Shown piece by piece: positions 49,901 to 61,900 of a stretch of 64,000 bases of DNA (the first letter of the stretch is position 1; every line of letters starts with the position of its first letter). Both the position numbers and the translations under genes were made by a program. The notes below the pieces were generated by a model. The model was not told the DNA's origin and did not search any database. It saw nothing but the letters and a program-made list of their open reading frames with translations. Where the stretch lies: contig CM049309.1 of the NCBI GenBank assembly GCA_026874595.1, positions 30,073,033 through 30,137,032 of the forward strand, read 5' to 3'. Source of the stretch: Sipunculus nudus (lineage: Eukaryota > Annelida > Sipuncula > Golfingiida > Sipunculidae).

Positions 49901-52900
49901 ATTGCCACGGATGATTCAGGATAAGCTAGGACTAATACAGGTGTAAACAGAATTGCCACAGATGATTCATTATAAACTAGGGCTTATGTCAGGTGTAAAC
50001 AGAATTGCCACGGATGATTCAGGATAAGCTAGGACTAATACAGGTGTAAACAGAATTGCCACATATGATTCATTATAAACTAGGGCTTATGTCAGGTGTA
50101 AACAGAATTGCCACAGATGATTCAGGATAAACTAGGACTAATACAGGTGTAAACAGAATTGCCACAGATGATTCATTATAAACTAGGGCTTATGTCAGGT
50201 GTAAACAGAATTGCCACAGATGATTCATTATAAACTAGGGCTTATGTCAGGTGTAAACAGAATTGCCACGGATGATTCAGGATAAGCTAGGACTAATACA
50301 GGTGTAAACAGAATTGCCACAGATGATTCATTATAAACTAGGGCTTATGTCAGGTGTAAACAGAATTGCCACGGATGATTCAGGATAAGCTAGGACTAAT
50401 ACAGGTGTAAACAGAATTGCCACATATGATTCATTATAAACTAGGGCTTATGTCAGGTGTAAACAGAATTGCCACATATGATTCATTATAAACTAGGGCT
50501 TATGTCAGGTGTAAACAGAATTGCCACGGATGATTCAGGATAAGCTAGGACTAATACAGGTGTAAACAGAATTGCCACATATGATTCATTATGAACTAGG
50601 GCTTATGTCAGGTGTAAACAGAATTGCCACAGATGATTCATTATAAACTAGGGCTTATGTCAGGTGTAAACAGAATTGCCACATATGATTCATTATAAAC
50701 TAGGGCTTATGTCAGGTGTAAACAGAATTGCCACAGATGATTCATTATAAACTAGGGCTTATGTCAGGTGTAAACAGAATTGCCACGGATGATTCAGGAT
50801 AAGCTAGGACTAATACAGGTGTAAACAGAATTGCCACAGATGATTCATTATAAACTAGGGCTTATGTCAGGTGTAAACAGAATTGCCACAGATGATTCAT
50901 TATAAACTAGGGCTTATGTCAGGTGTAAACAGAATTGCCACGGATGATTCAGGATAAGCTAGGACTAATACAGGTGTAAACAGAATTGCCACAGATGATT
51001 CATTATAAACTAGGGCTTATGTCAGGTGTAAACAGAATTGCCACGGATGATTCAGGATAAGCTAGGACTAATACAGGTGTAAACAGAATTGCCACAGATG
51101 ATTCATTATAAACTAGGGCTTATGTCAGGTGTAAACAGAATTGCCACGATGATTCAGGATAAACTAGGACTTATGTCAGGTGCAAAAAGAATCGCCACGG
51201 ATGATTCAGGATAAACTAGGGCTTATGTCAGGTGTAAACAGAATTGCCACAGATGATTCATTATAAACTAGGGCTTATGTCAGGTGTAAACAGAATTGCC
51301 ACAGATGATTCATTATAAACTAGGGCTTATGTCAGGTGTAAACAGAATTGCCACGGATGATTCAGGATAAGCTAGGACTAATACAGGTGTAAACAGAATT
51401 GCCACAGATGATTCATTATAAACTAGGGCTTATGTCAGGTGTAAACAGAATTGCCACGATGATTCAGGATAAACTAGGACTTATGTCAGGTGCAAAAAGA
51501 ATCGCCACGGATGATTCATTATAAACTAGGGCTTATGTCAGGTGTAAACAGAATTGCCACATATGATTCATTATAAACTAGGGCTTATGTCAGGTGTAAA
51601 CAGAATTGCCACAGATGATTCATTATAAACTAGGGCTTATGTCAGGTGTAAACAGAATTGCCACGGATGATTCAGGATAAGCTAGGACTAATACAGGTGT
51701 AAACAGAATTGCCACATATGATTCATTATAAACTAGGGCTTATGTCAGGTGTAAACAGAATTGCCACGATGATTCAGGATAAACTAGGACTTATGTCAGG
51801 TGCAAAAAGAATCGCCACGGATGATTCAGGATAAACTAGGGCTTATGTCAGGTGTAAACAGAATTGCCACGGATGATTCAGGATAAACTAAGGGATTATG
51901 TCAGGTGTAAACAGAATCGCCACGGATGATTCAGGATAAACTAGGGCTTATGTCAGGTGTTAACAGAATTGCCACAGATGATTCAGGAATCAGGATAAAC
52001 TAAGCCTTAAGACAGGTGTAAACAGAATTGCCACGGATGATTCAGGATAAACTAGGGCTTATGTCAGGTGTTAACAGAATTGCAACAGATGATTCAGGAT
52101 AAACTAGGCTTATGTCAGGTGTAAACAGAATTGCCACAGTCGATTCAGGATAAACTATGGCTTATTACAGGTGTAAGCAGAATTGCCACATATGATTCAT
52201 TATGAACTAGGGCTAATGTCAGGTGTAAACAGAATTGCCACGGATGATTCAGGACAAACTAAGACTTACGTCAGGTGTAAACAGAATTGCCACAGTCGAT
52301 TCAGGATAAACTATGGCTTATTACAGGTGTAAACAGAATTGCCACATATGATTCATTATAAACTAGGGCTTATGTCAGGTGTAAACAGAATTGCCACGGA
52401 TGATTCAGGATAAGCTAGGACTAATACAGGTGTAAACAGAATTGCCACATATGATTCATTATAAACTAGGGCTTATGTCAGGTGTAAACAGAATTGCCAC
52501 GATGATTCAGGATAAACTAGGACTTATGTCAGGTGTAAACAGAATTGCCATGGTTGATTCATTATAAACTAGGGCTTATGTCAGGTGTAAACAGAATTGC
52601 CACAGATGATCCAGGATAAACTAGGGCTTTTGTCAGGTGAAAACAGAATTGCCATGGTTGATTCATTATAAACTAGGGCTTATGTCAGGTGTAAACAGAA
52701 TTGCCACGATGATTCAGGATAAACTAGGGCTTATGTCAGGTGTAAACAGAATTGCCATGGCTGATTCATTATAAACTTGGGCTTATGTCAGGTGTAAACA
52801 GAATTGCCACAGATGATCCAGGATAACCTAGGCCTTATGTCAGGTGAAAACAGAATTGCCATGGTTGATTCATTATAAACTAGGGCTTATGTCAGGTGTA

Positions 52901-55900
52901 AACAGAATTGCCACAGATGATTCATTATAAACTAGGGCTTATGTCAGGTGTAAACAGAATTGCCACAGATGATTCATTATAAACTAGGGCTTATGTCAGG
53001 TGTAAACAGAATTGCCACGGTTGATTCATTATAAACTAGGGCTTATGTCAGGTGTAAACAGAATTGCCATGGTTGATTCATTATAAACTAAGGCTTATGT
53101 CAGGTGTAAACAGAATTGCCACGGATGATTCAGGATAAGCTAGGACTAATACAGGTGTAAACAGAATTGCCACATATGATTCATTATAAACTAGGGCTTA
53201 TGTCAGGTGTAAACAGAATTGCCACGATGATTCAGGATAAACTAGGACTTATGTCAGGTGCAAAAAGAATCGCCACGGATGATTCAGGATAAACTAGGGC
53301 TTATGTCAGGTGTAAACAGAATTGCCACGGATGATTCAGGATAAACTAAGGGATTATGTCAGGTGTAAACAGAATCGCCACGGATGATTCAGGATAAACT
53401 AGGGCTTATGTCAGGTGTTAACAGAATTGCCACAGATGATTCAGGAATCAGGATAAACTAAGCCTTAAGACAGGTGTAAACAGAATTGCCACGGATGATT
53501 CAGGATAAACTAGGGCTTATGTCAGGTGTAAACAGAATTGCAACAGATGATTCAGGATAAACTAGGCTTATGTCAGGTGTAAACAGAATTGCCACAGTCG
53601 ATTCAGGATAAACTATGGCTTATTACAGGTGTAAACAGAATTGCCACATATGATTCATTATGAAGTAGGGCTAATGTCAGGTGTAAACAGAATTGCCACG
53701 GATGATTCAGGACAAACTAAGACTTATGTCAGGTGTAAACAGAATTGCCACAGTCGATTCAGGATAAACTATGGCTTATTACAGGTGTAAACAGAATTGC
53801 CACATATGATTCATTATAAACTAGGGCTTATGTCAGGTGTAAACAGAATTGCCACGGATGATTCAGGATAAGCTAGGACTAATACAGGTGTAAACAGAAT
53901 TGCCACATATGATTCATTATAAACTAGGGCTTATGTCAGGTGTAAACAGAATTGCCACGATGATTCAGGATAAACTAGGACTTATGTCAGGTGTAAACAG
54001 AATTGCCATGGTTGATTCATTATAAACTAGGGCTTATGTCAGGTGTAAACAGAATTGCCACAGATGATCCAGGATAAACTAGGGCTTTTGTCAGGTGAAA
54101 ACAGAATTGCCATGGTTGATTCATTATAAACTAGGGCTTATGTCAGGTGTAAACAGAATTGCCACGATGATTCAGGATAAACTAGGGCTTATGTCAGGTG
54201 TAAACAGAATTGCCATGGCTGATTCATTATAAACTTGGGCTTATGTCAGGTGTAAACAGAATTGCCACAGATGATCCAGGATAACCTAGGGCTTATGTCA
54301 GGTGAAAACAGAATTGCCATGGTTGATTCATTATAAACTAGGGCTTATGTCAGGTGTAAACAGAATTGCCACAGATGATTCATTTTAAACTAGGGCTTAT
54401 GTCAGGTGTAAACAGAATTGCCACAGATGATTCATTATAAACTAGGGCTTATGTCAGGTGTAAACAGAATTGCCACGGTTGATTCATTATAAACTAGGGC
54501 TTATGTCAGGTGTAAACAGAATTGCCATGGTTGATTCATTATAAACTAAGGCTTATGTCAGGTGTAAACAGAATTGCCATGGTTGATTCAGGATTCCTAA
54601 GAGTTTGAGTGTTGCCATGGAGGATGTTGTATTCATTCATAAATAGGTTACATTTGCATAGAATTGCAGAACCAAATATAATAAATTGTAATAAACTAAG
54701 CACTTTGCATGTGTTTAAAATAGAGCACAATAGTAATATTGAGCCTTTGCTGATAACAGCTTTTGTTGTGCTTTCTTTTGATCTTGTTTGCATCTGAAAA
54801 ATTAAAGAAATGGTGCAAGTTGTACATGTTGCCATTAATTATGTAAGTTCCTATTTTGCATTTCTTATTTTAGGAGGAATATATCTAAAGAAAAAAGGAC
54901 AGAGCTCATTCAGAAACTGTTCAATGTGTGCAAAGGAAAAATCTGTCAGGTATGATACAGCACTCCATGAAGTCTTTGTTACAGACATAGAACCACCTGC
55001 TATACATTCTTGATTGATTAAACCATATGGTCTACCAAGAGAAAATACATTTGTTATTTAAGGAAACAGATTAGTTTTATGAAAATGTACATACAGTGAA
55101 GTCTCGTTATAATGAACCGGTTGGTTCCATGCGAATTAGTCGTAAATCGAATTTCCATGCCAAAGGAATTTTGGAGTCGCCCTATGCAGTTTTTGTGATA
55201 TGGCAGAAAATTGATAAAAGCACATTCACCCTAAAAGAACAAAACATTAATGATAAAATGTGTTTATTACATAATGAACATATATACAAAGCAAACTTTA
55301 CAATGTTAATGTACATAATGAACATATATACAACTTGAAAGCAAAATATACATCAGTGTACATAATCTGCTGACAAATCTCTAGTGAAATATTCCATGAT
55401 GCTAGCCTGTTTGTATCCATATGGTGAATCCAGCACTGTGGCAGCATGCCACAGATTTTCCAGTATGTTCGCCCTATCCGCGGCGTCTGGTTGCTGTTCA
55501 AAGAACCTGATCGTGGCTAGCAGACCATCTCTGGCATCAGCCCTCTTACTTGTTCAACCTGTGAATCATTCATGTCTTCGTTTGTGTCTTCTTCCTCCGC
55601 CTGGTCCGCTGTTGCTCCGACGATCAAAAGAATACTTGCATCGTCCTACTCGGCTTCGGTTTCTGCAGCTGAATCGATCCGACATACTGCTTCGCTCCCA
55701 GTCGCTTTTAAAAACCGAGACCCCGGATGTCTGCCTCTAGTGCCTGGACTAAGCAAGTGTCACTCTCTTCAAGGGACCCTTGGTTTTCTTGTATGGTGCC
55801 TGGCAAAATGCAAGTGTGCTTCTAGCAGTTGGCGATCGTCGCTGCATCTACCTGTGACCAGGCATTCTTGGTGAAACCCAAAGCCTGACGGATGTCGGCT

Positions 55901-58900
55901 GTCTGTGGCTGCCCTTTATGAACACACGCCAAAACAATTTGACATCGATTTCACTAACTAATCAAGCAATACGCAAGGTGTGAACACGGGTGCGCTCAAC
56001 CGAGAAGGGGAGTAAACAGCGGTGACATAACTAATCAACTATGGCCTATGTGGGTAAACCTGCCCTATCATGTATTAATGCTGCCACTCTAGTTCGTTAT
56101 AATGATTCTGAGTATACTGACAACATGAATTTTGTTTCATGTAAGTCTGTTCAGATCCCGAACTCGAGTTTTCCATTATATGGAAGCCAATTTTAACTTT
56201 CACTCCTTCCTTCCCTAGAGATTTTTCCGTAACTCGAGTCTTCCATTGTAACAGACCCTGTTATAACGAGACTTCACTGTATACCACTTATTGGCTAAGA
56301 AATCACCTTTAATGAAATTACATCAAATGAGTTTGACTTTTATATTATATTTTCAACTTTTGGTCATGGCTCTGATTAAAAGATTGACTTTTGTGTTATA
56401 TTTTCAATTTTTGGTCATGGTCCTGATTCAAAGATTGACCTTTGTCTTATATTTTCTTTATGAATCATTTTTTAGCTCAGCTGACTGAAAGTCATCTGAG
56501 CTGTTGCGATCACTCTTTGTCTGGCGTCCATCTTTAGGTTGGTCTGTTAACCAGGCTCAAATCGTAACCACTGGACCTTGAATCTTCTAACTTGACATCC
56601 AAGGAGGTCCATAAAAATCTCCTTGGAAACCTGAAATTAGGTCTCTGTTACCCATATCCTCTGTGATATGGCACTCAGAAATACCCCAAGAATAATTAAA
56701 AATTTGATACAAAAGCTCCAGTATCTGAAAAACTAATGCATTGATCACCATGATTCTTTTATGCATATTCATCATGGAGTGTTTCATCAGTTCCTGCAGA
56801 CTGGTGGCGCCACCTGGATTTTATTTTTTTGAATGTTTATGCATTTGTTACACTATTTTTGAGACCTTCAAAGATGTCGTCATACATTAACAGGGCACAA
56901 ATTTTAACCATTGGACCTAGAATCTTCTCACTTGACATCCAGGGAGGTCCATGTAAAATCTCCTTGGAAACCTGAAATTAAGTCACTGTTACCCATATCC
57001 TTTGAGCTATGCTTCAGTTGAATTAGGATACCACCTTTAAAATTTGGCATTCAGTTGATAAAATTCCTTTTGTTAATATTTTCCTAGTCTGCTGAGTGCC
57101 ATGACCCTTGGCTCACTTGTTACATAATATCAAAGTTCTCATGAGTTATTTAATGCGCTGTTATGAAATTTAATTGCTTCATTAGTAATTTGATGGCTTT
57201 GTCCATTGTGCATGCTTGTAATACCATATGAGACTGATTTGTATGAATTTTTATTAATTCAATTTTATAAGGATTGACTTCCATAACTGTATGCCCTTGA
57301 TACTTTGTATGCCTTCATCTTTACTGGTTTTAGTGGTTTATCAAGACTAGTAGCATTACAAGCATAGCATGTCAGATATAAGCTTCACAGGTCAATATTA
57401 CCAAAGTGTCGGGACATCATTGCATGTGTAATGCCAAGCAATTTTAGTAGTCTGTAGTACTCTGTACAGTAAAAACTAACCTCTTCACCAGATGCTAGCA
57501 TTGTATACATTTACCTAGCTGAGCACCATGACCCATGGATCCTTTTACTATTTGATAATAATCTCTGTTATATTGTGACTTGTTTATTTTTTCAGTATGT
57601 GTTTGCACATGACACAGCCAGGGTCATCCAGTGCTTGCTGAAATTTAGTAATAGTGAACAGAGAACGGCAGTATTTGAAGAAGTAAAAGGTAACCAGGAT
57701 TTATTACCTGTTACATTACCTTTAGAGAACTGCACAGCAATAAATGTGTGCCATTGGTTTCATGAATAACATCTGCTATTACATTTAACTATAGTCTGCA
57801 GTGTTTATAACAGTAACTGTTTTAGTCATGAATTTTTAGGCTCTTTTCCATTTTGACCACTGACTTTATATCACTTATGTAGCATTTTACCCATAAGTTA
57901 TTATCCCTTTGCAACAAACTTGCAGGAGGGGATATAGTAACACCTCCATTCATGCATCCATCCATCTGTCCATCAGTCTGGATTATCTTGTGGACCGATA
58001 ACAAGTGAAGCTGTTGGACCAATATCTTTCATCTTTCACATGTGTCTGACCCACCCATAAATGAAGAACCTGATAGATTTTGAGATCATGGATTGTAAGG
58101 TCAAAGCCACATGACCACTTCTTGAAAAAGCTTGTGCACCAAACTGTTTGACCAAAACTTTCATCTTTCACATATGGCTCACCCAGCCATGGATGAAAAA
58201 CTTTATCAAGTTTGAGGTCACAGGGTCAAAGGTCAAGGTCAGAGAGCTGCCTTCCTGAATATCACAATGTGTAATACACCCAGTTTATATATGCTCCCAT
58301 GCGAGGGGATGCTCCACTTTGCGGTGCCCTTGTTAGTGTTATACATAACCAGGATTTTTAGCTCAGCTGACTGTAAGTCAACTGAGGTATAGGAATGGCG
58401 CTTTGTCTGTCGTCCATCCGGCCGTCCGGTTGTCCGTTAGCAGGGCAAAAATCATAACTGCTGGTCCTAGAAACTTCTTAGTGAACATCCAGGGAGGTCA
58501 ATAAAAAATCTCCTTGGACACTTGAAATTAGGTCACTGCGACCTATATTCTCCGAGCAATGGGGCTTGAAAGTACCCCCCAGAATAATAAAAAATTTGAT
58601 ACAAAACCTCCAATATCTTGATAATTAATGCATGGATAGTCATGAATCTTGCCTTGAATAATTACCATGACTAGTTTTGTCAGTTCCCGAAAAGTGGTGG
58701 CGCCACCTTTATTTTTTTATATTTTAACGAATATTTTTCTGTTTTTTTACTATAAAATGACAACAATCATGTCAGTTTCTCAGCTGTGATTACATCTAGT
58801 GTCCAAAAACCTGGTGTGTTTACTGATCACAAGTGGATGCCCTGTAGTAATCACCCTGTCTGTCTGTCTGTCTGTTTGTCTAGCTGTCTGTCTGTCCATC

Positions 58901-61900
58901 TGTCCGTCCACACAAATTTGTTTCCAGATGATAACTCAAGGTTGGATTGACATATGGATTTCAAACTTGACTTACATATGGCCCACCACTAAAGCAAGAA
59001 CATATATGATTTTGGGGTCACAAGGTCAAAGGTCAGGGTCACAGGACTCACATATTTAAAAAGATTATGGCTGCATTTTAAGCCAAGCTTTTCATCCCAA
59101 ACTTTCCATTTTGCGCATTTAGCTGACTTGCCAGTATGGGGAGAGCATAAATGAATTTGGGGTCACATGGTCAAAGGTCAAGGTCACAGGGGCCATCTGT
59201 TCACAAATTAGTTTCCAGATGATAACTCCAGTTTAGTTTGACATATTAGTTTCAAACTTAACTCATATATGACTCACCACTAAAGTAAGAACCGTGTGGA
59301 TTTTGGGGTCCAACAGGCAAAAGTAAAGGTCACAGGACTCATTTTTTTTAAAAAGAATGCATATGCATTTGAAGCCTAACTTTTCATCACAAACCTTCCA
59401 TCTTCAAGAAATTGCTCACCTGGCAATAGTGGAAGATTCTGTTCAATTTTGGGGTCATGAGGTCAAAGGTAAAGGTCACAGTACCCACTTATTAGGAAGA
59501 TTGTGGATGCATTTTAAGCCAAACTTTTCATCCCAAACCTTCCATCTTGCAGATATAGCTGAGCTGCCAATAGGGGAAGGACCTGATTGATTTGGGGGTC
59601 ACAAGGTCAAAGGTCATGGTCACAGGGGTTCATCTGTCCACATATTTGTTTCTGGATGATAACTCAAGTTTGGATTGACATATTGGTTTCAATTTTGACT
59701 TATATATGACCCACCAATAATGTAAGAACCCTTTTGATTTTGGGGTCATGAGATCAAAGGTCAAGGTCACAGGACCCATTACTTTAGAAAGATTGTGGAT
59801 GCTGTTAAGCCAAACTTTTCATCTCAATCCTTCCATCATCGACATGTGGTGCACCTGCCAATAGGGGAAGTTTCCTTTTGATTTTGGGGTCACAAGGTCA
59901 AAGGTTAAGGTCACAGGGGCCATCCATTCACAAATTAGTTTATGGATGATTACTCCTGTTTGGGTAGACAGGTTAGCTACAAACTGATCTCAGGACCAAT
60001 ATTTTGGAAAACCTCATAAACCTATATCCTATAGAAAGATGTTGAATGGCCATGCTGGTCCATCTCATGGAGATATAGAACAAGAATACACAGAAAAAGT
60101 CGGATCACCCTGTATCGGAATTGAACCCATGACCCTCCGATTGCCGGTCATCTGCTCTACCACTTAGCTAACAGGGATCCCCAACTTCCTCTGTGTATCA
60201 GCACACTTTCATAGGAACCAGCGAAGTGACGTCACTACTGTGACTGGTATTATACATACTACATGTGTCTACACGGCGATTTTGCATGCAGCAGTGATAA
60301 ACTGATGGCCTTTTATGATGTGCATCAAATATTATATAGAAAGATGTTGAATGGCCATGCTGGTCCATCTCATGGAGATATAGAACAAGAATACACAGAA
60401 AAAGTCGGATCACCCCATATGGGAATCGAACCCATGACCCTCTGATTGCCGGTCGTCTGCTGTACCACTGAGCTAACAGGGATCCCCAACTTCCTCTGTG
60501 TATCAGCACACTTTCATAGGAACCAGCGAAGAGACGTCACTACTGTGACTGGTATTATACATACTACATGTGTCGACATGGCGACTTTGCATGCAGCAGT
60601 GATAAACTGATGGCCTTTTATGGTGTGCATCAAATATTTTTCTATTATTTTACTATAAAATGACAACAATCATGTCAGTTTCTCAGCTGTGATTACATCT
60701 AGTGTCCAAAAACCTGGTGTGTTTACTGATCACAAGTGGATGCCCTGTAGTAATCACCCTGTCTGTCTGTTTGTCTAGCTGTCATATAGCCTCATAGACA
60801 AATGCAGCTGAGCGTCGAGACCCATGGGTCCCTAGTTTTATTATGAGATATTGAAATAATTTTCATATATCTTAATCTCAGATTATAGGATAGCATAATG
60901 TTTTTCACCAAACAATCATAATCTGTTAGAAATTCACACCTTTTAAAGGTCTTTAATTGTTTGAACACCTTCATGAATCACATGGACTGGCCCAGACTGT
61001 TTTGTAAGGTATAAATACTACAAAGAACTTGTTTGGAGTGTCACAGTATTTTAACAGAATGTTTATGTTTTTCTTTGTATTATATTTTCAGACCACCTAG
61101 TAGCCATGTGCAAATCAAAATATGCCAAGTTTCTGGTTGTTAGGTTTCTTAGATATGGGTAAGTACATCCTAATTGCTTTAATTGAAAATATCAGTTGTA
61201 AAAGATAATGTCATGGTGGGACAGATGTTGGCCAGTTTCGAAAGCTATTCCTTGAGCTTCCGGCATACCCATTGTTGTACTAATACTATGGATTGCTCCT
61301 CCCCCCTCTACACCCATCAATGTGCACAGAATAAATGCCATCAACATTCACCTAATGGCTAAAAGCCTTCACTCCTTAGGGCTAAAGAGGTAAAATCTGT
61401 GGTATTCTAGGATAAATATGACCCCTATAACTTTTGAAGTACTAAATATTCTCAGATTGTCAGTCTGTCAGAGGAGTTTTAAATTGTGATATCAAGTTTT
61501 TATCCTCAAATTTCACACACAAGTTGTTTCCACTACTTTTGGAGAAAGTTCCAGAACTGGTATATAATGCATGTATAAAATTTGGAGCTGGATTAGCATT
61601 TGCAATACCATGCTCTTATTGGTTTGATTACAATTCTTTGTTCCGTGCTCACCCTGATGGGTAAACCAAGAAAACTTTTGTATACAACACAGCAGTTAAA
61701 ACAAAAGGAGATTTTGGACAACTGCAAAATATAACCACTGTCTTAGGAACATACTTAAAATATTCCTTTAAAAATTTCATTCATTTTATAATTAAAAATT
61801 GTTCCTGGTATTTAACTCCAATAGTTAATAAGTCAATCCTTTGAATATTCTGCTGACTCATGCTGCTTATTATCTGACGTTATATTGTAGGACCAAAGAA

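Larger units (their letters stand above)
58360..60837 (-). mobile_element. Type A element, reversed (A9), with inserted C-like and SINE sequence
   Basis: The 3' hairpin is at 58360-58388 and GGTGGCGCCACC at 58696-58707. The 5' end reads AACTAGGGACCCATGGGTC on the minus strand (palindrome 60819-60830, start 60837). Between them lie C-like modules (58900-59990) and two SINE copies (60031-60640). A stretch of about 150 bp (58730-58886) is repeated at 60632-60782, flanking the inserted material. Confidence 0.65.

Noticed and set aside
47945-54590. CRISPR-like array (regular 52-bp repeats)
   Set aside because: Units are contiguous without unique spacers and lie in a eukaryotic intron; this is a satellite.
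55384-55740. 118-codon plus-strand ORF in PUM3 intron
   Set aside because: It is the antisense shadow of the pogo/Tigger transposase remnant.
60108-60175. True tRNA gene on the minus strand
   Set aside because: A and B boxes are present but the acceptor stem does not pair well and the sequence is part of a 305-bp repeat occurring twice; it is SINE-derived.
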